Shown in pieces: positions 25,501 through 39,100 of a DNA stretch of 64,000 bases (the stretch's first letter is position 1; each line of letters opens with the position of its first letter). Under the pieces are notes generated by a model. The model made no database searches. It was not told the DNA's origin and saw only the letters and a list, made by a program, of their open reading frames with translations. The stretch is taken from assembly GCA_024803745.1 (NCBI GenBank), contig JANJXV010000188.1:806001-870000 (forward strand), written 5' to 3'. Origin of the DNA: Megascapheus bottae. Taxonomy: Eukaryota; Chordata; Mammalia; Rodentia; Geomyidae. A program made the translations under genes and the position numbers.

Positions 25501-28500
25501 TAGTAGGTGAATTTCTTCTCACACATTGATAGCCCTGTTTATGTTTTCATCCCATTTCCCTTCCCCTACACCTTTCCAATCAACTTGCTTTATCCCCTCC
25601 CTCTTCTATTTCAAATAAACATATGTAATACTCCAGGTAAATTATCAGATACAATAACAATATGAGATTAACAATTAAGGGGAAAAAGGAAAAGAGAAAT
25701 AACATAGTACATTAAGAACAACTATCACACAAGGTAAAGCTCTTGTTTCTGTATTCTAGAATTTTTTTTCATTTACTGTAAGTTGATTCATTTTTCATCT
25801 AATTGATAAATCATTTTGGAAAATGATGGCTTTTCAGAGCACAGAGGACTGCCTGTTCATATCACACATAATCATGTCATGTTTTCAAACTAAGTAGAAA
25901 ATGATAGAGCAGATCCAAAGACAGTGGTTCTTGGTGTGCTGTGAAGACAAATACTAGCACCCAAAACCCTTAGATTATCATATCTCATTATAGGCCCAAA
26001 TTGTCACCATACCATGAACAAAGGAGTAGCAAGGACAGGGCTCTGGGGTGAGATCTCAGTAGTGGCAGGAGTGGCAGGGACAAAAATGGTAGAGATGAAG
26101 CTCTGTTGGCAGCATTTTTGTGTTGCATTCACAAGACCTTAGTTTCCTAACTTAGTGTTCTGGAAAAAAATGCATGATTAATTCCCACATTTTCCCAGTT
26201 AATTATTGTGTGTTTTTAATATGTCCACAGTGAGGATAGTGGCTTAAGAGCTGTTATAGTTCATTCCAATGAAGACATCAGTAGTTGGTGAGTTGATTTT
26301 TTTTGTCATCTAAGTGATAACTCATGTTGCACAATGATATCTTCAGGGTACACAAGCCCTGCGTATCGATATTGAATGTAATCATGATGTGTTTTGAAAC
26401 TCAATAGAAATGATAGAACCTGTCCAAAGACACTTGCTCATGGTGTGCTATGAAGGCAACTACTAGCACCCAAAATTCTTAGATTATCACGGTGCCTGTC
26501 AGCTACTCCGAATGTGGCAAGGGACCTGGGAATCCTTTGCTGAAACCAAAAGTAGGCCTAGCACCAGTAGCTAAGAGGTGATCCTTCCTTCTTTTGAATG
26601 CTTAAACCCTGAAAGGCCCACATTCATACTGAAGGGGAGCCTTACTTCTAGACTGCTTTTTCTTATTCCTATCTGAAGAGCAGGAGCAGCAGCAGGGAAT
26701 ATTAGATGATATGTAAGTCTTGAGTTCTTCTGAAGTGAGTTGAACGTGAACAAGAAGTCATTATCTACTAGAGTAGGTAGATTTGTTGGGTTATGGTATA
26801 CTTTTCTTTCTCCTTCTCTCTCACTTTTTATTTTTTATTTTTATTTTTTGGTAATCCATTGGCTTGAACTGGGTGCTGTCCCTAAGTTCTTCAGCTCAGG
26901 GCTATTAGTGCTCTACCGCTTGTGCCACAGCGCCACCTTGGGTTTTCTGGTGGTAAATTGGACAAAAGAGTCATGGATTTTCATGGCTGGGTTGGCTTTG
27001 AACCATGTTGCTCAGATCTCAGCCCCTGAGAGATTTGTGGATCACTTTCTTTTCTAATACCATTGAAGCGTTGGAGAAAGACTCAGTCATGACAATATGC
27101 TTCAAGTACATTGTTAACATTAGTAACATATTCCTCTAGAAAACATGACGTTTCCAACTTGTGAGTCTGTAATTGATTGGACCAAAGGAGCAGATCCGAT
27201 GTGCAGAAAAGTAAAAGAAACAAAAATAGAGGCTACTGAGTCTGCACAGAACTGCATGTATAAGATCAAGATCATGCATGCATCCCTGATAGTTCAGAGC
27301 CCTGTCATTGTGAAATTAGTGTCTAAAATGGCACTGTGTCTTGCTCTGCCACCATGCAAGACTTGTTCTTATCCAAGTCTGTTACACACTGAAAAGGCTC
27401 GATCTTGTGCCACACATAGTATTAGAGCAAGGTAGATATTTATAATGATGGCAATAAAAAGTTGGCACAAGGAGTGGAGAACCTGGAACTTAACTAGGAA
27501 GAAAGAGGAAATTTGGACTGAGAAAACAGAGGGCCATTAGGGAGAAAACACAAAAAGCTAAGAGCACTGCTTTCACTTAGTTGTAAGTCATGAACATAAA
27601 GATTTTGTTCTATCTAATCGTCTCAGATTAAATTTTTCCCTTCCCCTAATACTCACACTTATTTGCATGGAAAAGTGGTTGATAAGTTTCAAAGTGATGG
27701 ATTGACATGGGAATAAATGTTCAATAGAGGGACTACATAAAAGTTCCTTGCTCCAACAGTCACTCTGATGATTTCCCCAGCATGTGAATGGAGGACACTG
27801 AAGTTTTCAGATCAGAAATGAGTCTGTAGCTACTTTTTCTCATCTAACTGTAGTTACTTGGAAAAACTGGAGGTTTTGATTAGATGTGAGGAAGGTCATG
27901 GATAGTCGACGAGCCCGCCTTCCCCTTAGTGATTTGAGGCCCAATTTCTTTGGTGGCTTGGTGAGTAATGTGGTTGTTTTCTCTTTTGGAGATGACCTTC
28001 CACCTGTCCTCCTTAATGACACACTGAACTAGAAACACACTCACTCCCAGAATGCCAGTCATGCTAACTGTCATTTTTGTGTCATCAAGTGTATTTCTTC
28101 ATGGTCTGAAACTGTAAGGTTGCATTTATTTCAAATCAACGTGAGAAGAGAACCAGTTATAGGGAAAAAACAGTGCATGAATGTAGGACCTGCATCAGAA
28201 TTTGACCCAGAATTTGAACTCCTCCGTATTCATGTGATATGTGACCATAGGTGTTTTTGTTACTTTAGCACAACTGCACATGATCCTTGTCCAGCACCTG
28301 ATGATGGCAATGTGACAGAAAGGTAAGATATAAACCAAGACAAGTGTAGCAGTGGAAGTTTATGTTTATATTTTTTATATATATATATATGTACAGACAC
28401 ATGTACTCATAAGTATGCACATACACATGGCTGGAGCTGAGCACTTGGACACAAAGAAACACCAACACCATGAAAGGACTGGTGGCAGGCGTGATGCAGC

Positions 28501-29503
28501 ACATGGCAGAAAGTAAAGATCCTGTGTTGGAACACCAGTGCTGCTAGGAAAATGAAAGAAGCATACATCAGGAAGGGTCAGCCTGTCACACATGCCTCTC
28601 ACATGGCTGTGTGGTGAGTGGAAGTTGGATGTGATCTCATTTAGAAGCCTGCTTGGGAAGGCACTTATCTCAAGCTGTATCATTTTTATTCTAATTAAAT
28701 GGTGACCGAATTCACTTATCTTCTGATTTTAGCTACTAATATGTATGGTGTCATATGAAGTAGCAATATGACATGAGCAGTGAAAATCGATTGGTTCATA
28801 TGTAATCAGTTTTTTGACTGAAAGTTTATGCTAAAAAAGAATCCTTTGTGGAGCAAAGTCGAGGATCACACATAAGCTCTTCTTTAACCAGTCCTAGGTC
28901 ATCTTGTGAGCCTGTCTGCCTAATTCCACATTATGGTGAGAGTTTTATGAATATGACGATACTTTTTCTTCCTATGGCATTTTATCATCAGAGTCATGTA
29001 GTTTGGTTTCTCTTCAGATTGTATAAATCTTTCACTTTTTAATAAAGATACTTTTATAATACTATTTTCTGAGGTCCTCATTACTAGCCTATAAAGTCCT
29101 ATTGTAGTAAAAATAAGAAGTTCAACAATACATCTTTCGGCATTTTGCTGCTGCTGTTAATCCATGGTCTCAAGGTACTCTGAGCTCTCCTGGAATGATC
29201 TTTCTTCTCCTGCGTTCAGTGTGCATTGATTACAGGCATGCAGAACTATAACCAGGTTGAAATCTTCTGTCTTCACAGGCCTGATATGATCAATTAGAAT
29301 CATTTTCTAGAACAGATGACATGGTAGATTGCTACGTGTAAAGTTTAGAAGATCAGCTTACTAGTTAAACATTAATTATAACTAACTTGACCCAAACTGA
29401 CATGGTTTCTTTTGCATTCCTTTTTATTCTTTAGCAAAACTGAAGTAGAAACCAAAAGAGTACCTACAAGTGGATTACCAATTAAAATGTAAGATAGAAA
29501 GTA

Positions 29504-29552
<49 letters not shown>

Positions 29553-32500
29553 GAAGCAAACATGGAGATCACTGTATTGGCATCCAAGTGTCCATAGATT
29601 TCTTTCAACACTGTTCTTAAAGTCTTCTAACAATTAAGATTTTTTTAAAGAATTATTCTTTATTTTTCAAAGAATTTTATTTTGAAAAGGTATACAGACT
29701 TGTTTATTTGCCTCATATTCAGAACAAAAAGAGCAAGGGCCCCACCCACTGATGCTGGCTGAGATGGAAGTGTAGCATTCCTGCCATTCTTACTGGCCCA
29801 CAGCAATGGGAGAAAAGCTTGCTGTCAGGAGCTATAGCTCCTTAGTGTTCTGAGGCAGGTAGTGGCATAGGCTTTCTCATGTTTTCTGGGGTTCCGTGTC
29901 TTCACACTTGGTTATTTTTAAATTAGCTGCACTGCTCCAGAAGCAGTCAGAGGAACAATACTGGATCAAGTGTTGGGAGTCCTCATCCAATCCATCTGCT
30001 CATCTTATTCGGGTTCTACCAAACTATTTTATTGCTGTTCTTTTACTCTCAGAAGCACATATGAGTCTGGATCTAGTTTGGTAACTGCCCTCTAAAGGTC
30101 CACCTTCTGTAAGTTGGGAGGCATGTGCTTTAAGGTGACATTTTTAAGATAAGTGTCCTTGTGAGCCATGTGCTCTTTGGTGAAGGGAAATTCCTCTGGA
30201 GAAAGGCTGCAAGGTTCCCCTTCAGGATCCTGTCTTCTCCTTCTCTAGAATGTGAGGGAAAAACTTCTCTATCATTGTGAGTCAATACTGCAAGCAGCTG
30301 CTAAGGACATAACGGCTTCTCTCCATCTCCATTTGACGTATACTAACCTTCAGATCTCCCTTTTTGGCTCTTTTGAGATTTTCTTCCATGTGATCCAGCT
30401 GTTCTGTGATGCATTCTACAATTTCACACTTGCTTTCCAGAAGTTCAGGAGCAAAGTTTGCATCCTCCAGGCCTGCTCCAGCCTTTCCATGAGCTCTGCA
30501 AGAGTTAGCACCACCTCCTCACTGAGTCTTGCCCTATGAAATCCAGTTCCTCTGTCATCTTCTCTGAAACCAGGAACCTCACCTCCCGCCATCCAACTCC
30601 CGCACTCCTGCACCAAGATTTTGTTTTTAACTTTAGACTCTAGATATATTTATGGCTATTTTCCCCATATATTTATATATCTTAGTTTACTCTAGAAGAT
30701 GACAAGACAGCTTCCCCCCAGTAAAACCCTGTCCTAGGTAAATTTGCTTTACTTAGGTAGCAAGAGGATAACATTAAACATGGAAGCTTTAATTTGTGGC
30801 ACTGAATGATGGCCTAAACAGGGCACCCTTCAGAAGGTACAATTAATGACCCACCTAGCTTTTCAGCAATACAAGCATGTTGAGATCTTCCAGCCCATTT
30901 GCTTGACATTCGTGCTTTATGCCTTGAAGCTTCTTTGTAATGGCATGGAGTTCACACAGATCATTTGACTTTTTTTGCTCCCACAAAAATATCAACTCTT
31001 CTAGAATTTGTGGTTTCAAAGCTTGCATCATACAAAGCATAGTGACAACCTGTTTCAAGAAGCACTCCCCCAAAATGCTTGAAAGGATCAGTTATGGTAA
31101 CACCAACATCTCCATCCAAAATTACTTTGCCTTCTTCAACAATGATGTAAGTTTTGTCTGCAATGAGACAAAAAAGGACAACCTTCTTCCTTTTCTTGCT
31201 TTATTCTGGTGTGGAGAATTTGTAAACTTCCATGTCATAGAAAATGTGACACACTTCAGCAACTTGCACTCTAGAGGCCATCTTGGCTGGGGTGGTCACA
31301 GGGACTGGAAGGGCTGGGAAGGGAGACGGCCAGTGTCTAGACTTCAGAGCATTTTCCTCACTGAAGCGGGCATTAAGATCTTTACAGACTATTCCTCTGT
31401 CTTTGGTTTGAGATAGGATATATGTAGCAAGTCATTTAAGTGTCTAGCATGGGCAAGTTCTTGGGTCCAATCCCCATTACAATGCAAGAGAAAGACAATT
31501 GGACAAAGGGAAGACATAAAAGATGAAGACACAGAAGAAAAAGAGTAGGGGGAGAAAGTGGCAGGAAGAGGAGAAGAAGGGGGAGGAGGGCAGGAGGGAG
31601 TGATTTTCTTATTGAGGGAATCATCATTCCTACATTTGTCACTTAGATACTTCATGTGGACTCTCTCAGGGAGATTAAAGTTCTCTTAAGTTTTACAAAG
31701 CAGTAGTGATTTAATTATTTTATTTGGAGGTAATAGGATGTAGGAGGCTCCACTGTTTTCTGAAGACTCTTTAGCAGAAAACAATGGAACTAAAATCCTA
31801 GAAGTATTCATTTTCCTGCCAGAGTGCTTCTGCTATGGTGCTTCTACCAAGTGAAGTGAGGGCCACAATTCTAATCCCAAGGATCGAGCTCCTGCCTAAG
31901 GACTATGGTTTCTGAATCCTATCTGAGACAGAAGCTTCAAGATGATGCTGAAGAATGGATGAGATGAAGGAATCAGCAAACTGGGTGGATTGAGGGCATT
32001 TACACCTCCAAACTGCAGCTGATTGAAAAGACAAATCAATGTTGTCACTGACATTTGGTTTGATTGTGAATGCCACAGCTCAAGTCTTGAGTCATCTCAC
32101 TTTACAGTTAAGATATTTCATTAAAAAATTATCAAGTATCACTGGGTGCCATTGGCTGACCCCTGCAATCCTAGCTATTCAGGAGGCTGAGATTTGAGGA
32201 CTGCAGTTCAAAGTCACCAAAGCACAAAACTCCAGGAGCCTCTAATTAATCATCAGAAAACTGGAAGTGCAGCTATGGCTCCAGGAGCATACCACAAGCT
32301 TTGAGCTGAAGACTTCTGGGAGAGCAGCCAAGCCCTGAGTATAAGACTCTGGACCAACGCCCACCGCATTCTCCCCAAAAATCAAGTATCAAGCCAGGTG
32401 AAGGAAAAAGAAAGAAAGAAAAAAGACAGACAGAGAGAGACAGATAGAGACAGACAGAGAGACAGAGACAGAGAGATGGAGAAAGGGAGGGAAGAAGGAA

Positions 32501-33122
32501 GGATGGAAGGAAGGGAGTGAAACTAAGAAAGAAAGGAAATAAAAGAAAAAAATAAACAACTGGTCTGAGTGGGTGGTCTACTATTAGATTGCCTATCTAG
32601 CACACAGGAAACCCTAGGTTTGATTCCTAGGTACTACATGCACATAGAAAAACTCAGAAGTGCTGCTATAGTGGTAGGTTGTGATAGAGTGATAGATTGC
32701 AACAGCTCAAGGACAGTGCCCACACCCTGAGTTCAAGACCCAGGACTAGAAGGACAAAACCAACTAAACAAAGTAAAGCAGCCGAAAAACTCAATGTTCA
32801 GTGTTTCATCTCTGTGAAGACATATCAAGACTTTATAGGGCTGTGACAGAAGCTCCATCAGGAATGATGAAGGAACTTGTGAAGGCCTGGGGCACCCACC
32901 TAACATAGAGACAACACTACCTGAGAGGGAAGAGCACTTGTAGGATTCTTAGCTTCACTGAACTTTCTGAAGGCACCTCTGCTTCCTGCCTCCCACTACC
33001 TCATGCTGTTCCAAATGCGATTGTCTTTATGTAGCCACCCCAAGAAGAGTCTTATATCTAAACAAATGATAAATTCCAGGAGACAGGAGACTCACCTAAG
33101 AATTCTCCATGTGTGTGTTTTT

Positions 33123-33173
<51 letters not shown>

Positions 33174-36100
33174 CACTGCTTTGCTGAAATTATGGAATCA
33201 TGTATACTATGTACCTCATGAATACTATACACCTGGTACTTTTTACCTCAGTCAAGGTAGACAACACAGAATCTGGGCAATGGTGTCTCATGCCTGTAAT
33301 GGTCAGTACTGTTGAGATCTCATGAAGACCATGGTTCAAAGACAGCATAGGCAGGAAATATACGAGATTGTGATTTCCATTTAACTTGCAAAAAGCTGAA
33401 AGTATGGCTCAAGTGGTAGAGTACCAGAATTGATAGAGAAACCTAAGGAAGAGCAACCAATCCCTAAGATGAAGCCCTAGTAGTTTCAGCACAAAAATAT
33501 CCCAAAAAGAAGTTCACCTCCTTAGCAAAGACAAGTACAGGTTGAAGTGAAAGGATGGAAAAAGGTATTCCCAGAATGGAGCTGAAAAGGAAGAAAATGA
33601 AAATGTATTTCTATGTAACAAAGAAAACTTGAAAATAATACAAGATGAAAGTGACTTCATGTGGCTAAAGATACTGCAATGATTAGCAACAAAAAGGCAG
33701 CTAAGCCTCAATGCACCCAATTTCACACAACAGACACCGCTGCACATAAATGAGGAGATGGATCCCAACCATGTTAGATCCTCTCCATAGAATCCACAAC
33801 CGATTCAACCGATGACATATAGCCAATGGAAGCACATATCTGCCTATTATTCCACTCAACCGTCACAGAATAAGTATCATCCCAGCACTCCCCAAGCTTT
33901 CTCCAAAGGAAATATTTACAGCACAAAGGCAGAATTGTTCTTTTCCTTCTCTATTACAATGTAATTATACAAATGGTTTTCTTTGTAGAGTATAAAGGAA
34001 GTCTTAATAGATACACATAAGAAATGATTGGGGGAGCTCTGTTTAGTCTTTTGAAGAAATGCCATACTGCTTTCCATAGTGGTTGAACGAATTTGAACTC
34101 CCACCAACAGTGGAGTAATGATCCCTCCTGTCCACATCCTCTCCAGCATCTGTTGTTATTAGATTTCTCAATCACGGCCATTCTAACTGGAGTGAGGTGG
34201 AACCTTAGAGTTGTTTTGATTTGCATTTCTTTTATGGCCAGAGATGTCGAGCATTTCTTCATGTGTCCATAGGCCATTCATATTTCTTCTTCAGAGAAGA
34301 CTCTAAAGTCTTTGGTTCGTCTGTTTACTAGATGGTTGTTTCTTTGGAGATTAGTTTTGAAGTGATTCATTTTTTTTTGAGCTGTTGATACATTTTAGAT
34401 GTGAGGCCTTTGTCTGTTGTATGGTTAGTGAAGATCTTCTCCCACTCTGTAGGTTGTCTAGTTAATTTTCTAGCTATGTCCTTTGCCATACAGAAGCTCT
34501 GCAGTTTAACGCAGTCCTACTTATCTAGACATAGAGCTCCCCTATGATCCAGCAATTCCACTACTTGGCATCTACCCAATAGTCCAGAAACAAGGACATA
34601 CTAAAGCCACTAGCACAACGATGTTCATTGCAGCACTAGTTACCATAGCAAAGAATGGAACCAACCCAGATGCCCCTCAGTTGATGAGTGGATCAACAAG
34701 ATGTGGTATTTATATACACAATGGAATTCTATGCTGCTGTCAGGAAGAACAACATCGCCCCATTTGGAAGGAAATGGAAACACTTAGAAAAAATCATATT
34801 AAGTGAAGTAAGTCAGACTCAAAGGAACATAGGCTCTATGGTGTCCCTCATTTGTCATAATCAGTAGAAACCTTGAGCTCCCCTAGCAGAGATATACAAT
34901 AGAACAAAACCTAGATACATAAGCCCATGTCGTATGACACTAAATGAAAGGACCTCCAGGATATAGAAACAAAAGCCATATAATGAGTGATTGTTGTCCT
35001 TAATGTACTGTTATCTCTCATCTCTTTTGCCGTCCCTTGGTTATCTCATATTGTTACAGTATTTCACCTTGTTATCTGATATATTGTATATACGTATATT
35101 TGGTTATTTGAAAACAGATAGGGAAGGGGGGAAAACAAGATAATGTTCCGGGGGGAGGGGAGGGAAATGGGGACCAAGACATGAGAAAGGGTATCAATGT
35201 ATGTGAAGTGATGCACCTTCAATCTGGTGAATATAATGTAACCCTTCTATTAATTACAAAAAATATATGGGAAAAAAGAAATGATTGTATTACTGCATGC
35301 TCTCATCCCATGATGGAATTCCAGTAGAAATAGACAGCTAGATAAACTACAGAATATATTGAAATACATAGAAGTAGAACAAAACATTTTTGTACGGTTG
35401 GTTGATGGTTATTGGAGAAATATGGGGGGATATGTAATCAAGTCTAGAAGATACCTGACAATGTGTTTTGTTTTCATCCTGCAGCGATATCTTGTCTGAT
35501 ACCACAACAAAACATGATGAACTTAACAACAATGAAGGGTATGTTCTGAACATATATGCACCACTCACCTAGGTACACTTATAAATATTAACATGAATGT
35601 AGGTACAGACACACATGAAAGTATAGTCTAAGAAAGGAAAGTGATTTAGATTAGAGAACTTTCTTGGAAGTATTGATGACAATACAGGGTTTTTGATATT
35701 TTTCTAAGATGCATTGGATGTAATATCTGCAGCTACCTTTCTAAAACCTTAGCTGTCTTAAGAATAAATATCAAGAATTCTTCTTATTCCTAATCTATTG
35801 TAGTGGCCAAAGCCAATTCAGTGTTTTGATGGAAGCCCCAGCAGGGTAAGAAACTACTCTGCAGGTGCTCTATTATCTCCAGCTAGAGGATACAACACCA
35901 GCATTGATCCTCCTCCTACAGCACCACCTCCTCCTCCTCTTCCTCCTTCTTCTTCCTCTTTCTCTCTCTCTCTTTCCCTCCCTCCCTCCCTTCCTCCCTC
36001 CCTCCCTTCCCCCCTCTCTCTCCCCCCTCCCTCCTTCCCCCCCTCTCTCTCCCTCCCTCCCTCCCTCCCTCCCTCTCCCCCTCTCTCTCTCAGAATGAGA

Positions 36101-39100
36101 AAAGACTAGTCCTTAGGGAAGTTTTAATTTGAAATATGTTTTCCTATAATGGCTCACCTCCAAGGTGTATTTCAAGCCTTAAACAAAATTCTGCCCAACT
36201 ACGTGTCAGATGTCTATATCAAGAGATGATGATGAAGACACAAGAATCTTTTTGGGCCCGTGTTTATCCCCGATGTATCTCATTTCATTGCTCTGGGAAT
36301 TGGGTTGGCCAATATATAATGACTTGACTAGGTTTCCAGTTGTTCATGGAGAACTGACAGCTGAGGACAGGCCCCTCATATCGTATGTGCTTTATTTAGT
36401 GGATGAAAAGTCTCTTACCATCAAGTCAGGGTTAGAATTTTATGTGAAAGGTAAATATTACACTAAAGATTCAAAACTTGGTGTATGATATATGTATGTT
36501 TGTTTCCTCATATATTCTGGATGTGAAGGTGAAAAACTCATGAAGCATAAATGTAAATATTTTAGTTGTTTATTAAAAGCATTTCATTATAAAACTGGTG
36601 TAGAATATCCCTTTAAATTGATATTATACAGGACTTTGGTTTTGGTTAATCTTGTACAATGCATGTACTTTTGTTTGGATTTGCACCAAAGTTTCGGTTC
36701 CTAAGACCAACAGATTACTCTTTTCCTAAAAAGGTAAAAAAGCCATATCAAGAGAGACAAAATGTGACTGATTTTATTTTTATTCACACTTTACAGCAAC
36801 CACATGAAGAAAATTGCAAATAAAATTCTACTGTCTCTATCATTCAGGTGGGTAAGACTGTAGAAATACAAGCAATGAAGTATGTATATAAAATATAACA
36901 TCAATATTTGAAGTGAAAAGAATCTAAGAAAGTCCAAACTGAGCAACAAGAGTTTCTACTGTTAAGATGTTGAAAAATAACCCGTGTGTGCCTTCATACT
37001 ATAATCCAATTGATCTTGGAAAATTGTCTTAAGCAGGTCTTATAACTCAGAAAAAAATGGCATTTAAGCAAGTCTATGTAATGAAATATGGCTATGTGTT
37101 TTTCTACTCATGAAAGTAAGTAAATATAAGTTGGGTGCTGGTGGCTCACATCTCTAATCCAGGCTGAAAGCTGAGGATTACCACTGGAAGCCAGCTTGGA
37201 CAGGAAAGTTCTTGAGATTCTTATCTCAAATAAATGACCCAGAAAAAGCCCGAAGTGGCATTTTGGCTCAAGTGAGTTTGCTAGTCTTGAGCAAAAGCAG
37301 CTCAGGGACAGCACCTAGAGTACAAGGCTCAGGAATGGAAAAGGAAGAAGGAAAGACAGAAAGACTGGAAGAATGAGAGAAGGGGTGTGAGGGAGAGGGA
37401 GAGGGAGATTGCGAGGGGGAGGGTGTGGGAGAGGGAGAGGGAGTGCAAGGAAGGAAGGAGGGAAGCAAGGAAGGAAGGAAAGTAGGAAAGAAGGAAAGAG
37501 GGAAAAGTATGGAGGGAGTGAGGAAAGAAGGAAAGCAAAAATAAAGGAAAGAATAACAACGAAGTGTTAAACTTTTGGAAGTATAGGTTGTATTCTAATA
37601 ACTCCCTTATTTATGTGATTCCTCCATTCTGGAAACACGTTCCTTAGGCTTCCACTCTACATATGAGAATAATTTTATACTGTGCCTTAGAGTACATAAA
37701 AATTAATAGTATTTTCATTTGAGTTTCAGTTTTAAAGACTTTGAAATCTTCTCAATTCATCGTCATAACGACATAAACGATACAATCAACCAATGGGTAG
37801 TTCGTTTAAAATATGTGACAGAAAGGCTTCAAAGCACTTAGAGTTCAATTCCATAAATATGTATGGAATTGAATTCTTTTTCATGTGTCCATAGCTGCGC
37901 AAGGAGTACCCCCAAATAAATAATCATATACATGTTAAAATCCTCAATAAAAATCTTAGGATCCAAGTGGGCATTAGTCATTTTAGGGCCTCATGCTTCC
38001 TGGACAGGCATTTTACTGACTGAACTAGACTTCTAGCCCTTCCTACTTTCTTATTTCTGAGATAAGGTTTGGCCTTTTTCTCTGACTGGCCTGGACTTCA
38101 GTAGGAAGATTGAAGTTGCCTTACTGACCTGGCTGGGACAAGAGGCTCACATCATCACACCTAGCTTGTCTTGTTGAAGTGGGTTTGTGGAATTTCTTTC
38201 CTGGGGCTGGCCTTGACCTGGTATCCTCCTCAGTCTCATGAGTAGCTAATATCATAGCTATGAACCACCACCGCACACAGGCAGGTAGTCCTTCAAGCGC
38301 TTAGGTCAGTTATGCCTTCACTGAGCTTTAACTATTACAGTCTGACAAAGATTCAGAATGATGACTTTTTATGTGCTAAAAGAAACTGATAGATTCATCT
38401 TCAGAATTTATCAATATTTAAAGAGTTTATACTGACAGACTAGTCATTTCATTTCCATTTTTGTTCTAGCTTGCAGTTATTGTGTGGTTTCTACATGCCC
38501 TCCAGTATACTGTTTAGGAGGGAATGTAGTTCACTATGCAGTGCTTCTATTGGATAAAAAACTGAACAATGTTTTTAGATAGGAATGCACTAATTCTTCA
38601 TACCATTGGCCACTATAATCTTAAATAATGTCTTTTTAGCATCTGACATATAGTTTTAGGAATTGTTGAAATGTGGTGCCAAACTCTCATTGTCTTTATT
38701 TATTTTAGGATTTTGGCAATACTACTGATTTTTGTCGATCTTGGTCTAATGGCAACAGATATTATAGTTACGACCAGCAAACTACATATTCCATTAGAGT
38801 ATAGAACACTTTCCCTTGTGATTGCTATATTTTTCCTTTTGGATGTTGTTCTACAAGTATTTCTGAAAGGGTAAGTTTTATTCTCTCTGAAGTCTAAATC
38901 TGAAGAACCCTACTGAGACTGGCTACGCCACCAAGTAGCTCAGGCTCACTATTTCCCTTAACTGTGTGCTTGAAACTCCCATTTATCTCCTTGATTTACA
39001 CAAAATAACATTTATTTGCCAGTCCTGGTGCTTGAACTCAGGGCCTGAGCGCTGTCCTTGGACATTTCTCAAGGCTAAAGAACTACCACTTGAGCCACAG

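Larger units (their letters stand above)
35780..36490 (+). repeat. Segmental duplication block A, copy 3 (partial)
   Basis: It matches the first 700 bp of blocks at 12770 and 21110, including the CT tract and the coding-like relic, then stops. Beyond it the sequence leads to the exon at 36797 instead of an AIAV-class exon. Confidence 0.75.

Noticed and set aside
29507..29549. TG repeat as a possible CRISPR-like or structured array
   Set aside because: It is a plain dinucleotide microsatellite, and the window is vertebrate DNA.
30416..30616. 66-residue - strand open frame with [19 protein letters not shown]
   Set aside because: The match to GINS4 covers only part, in a shifted frame. It is within the processed pseudogene, not a short gene.
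37744..37810. Possible exon reading [19 protein letters not shown] between tttcag and gtagtt
   Set aside because: It enters in phase 2 but leaves in phase 0, so it cannot join to exon 38709. The direct join 36847 to 38709 matches the family alignment without it.
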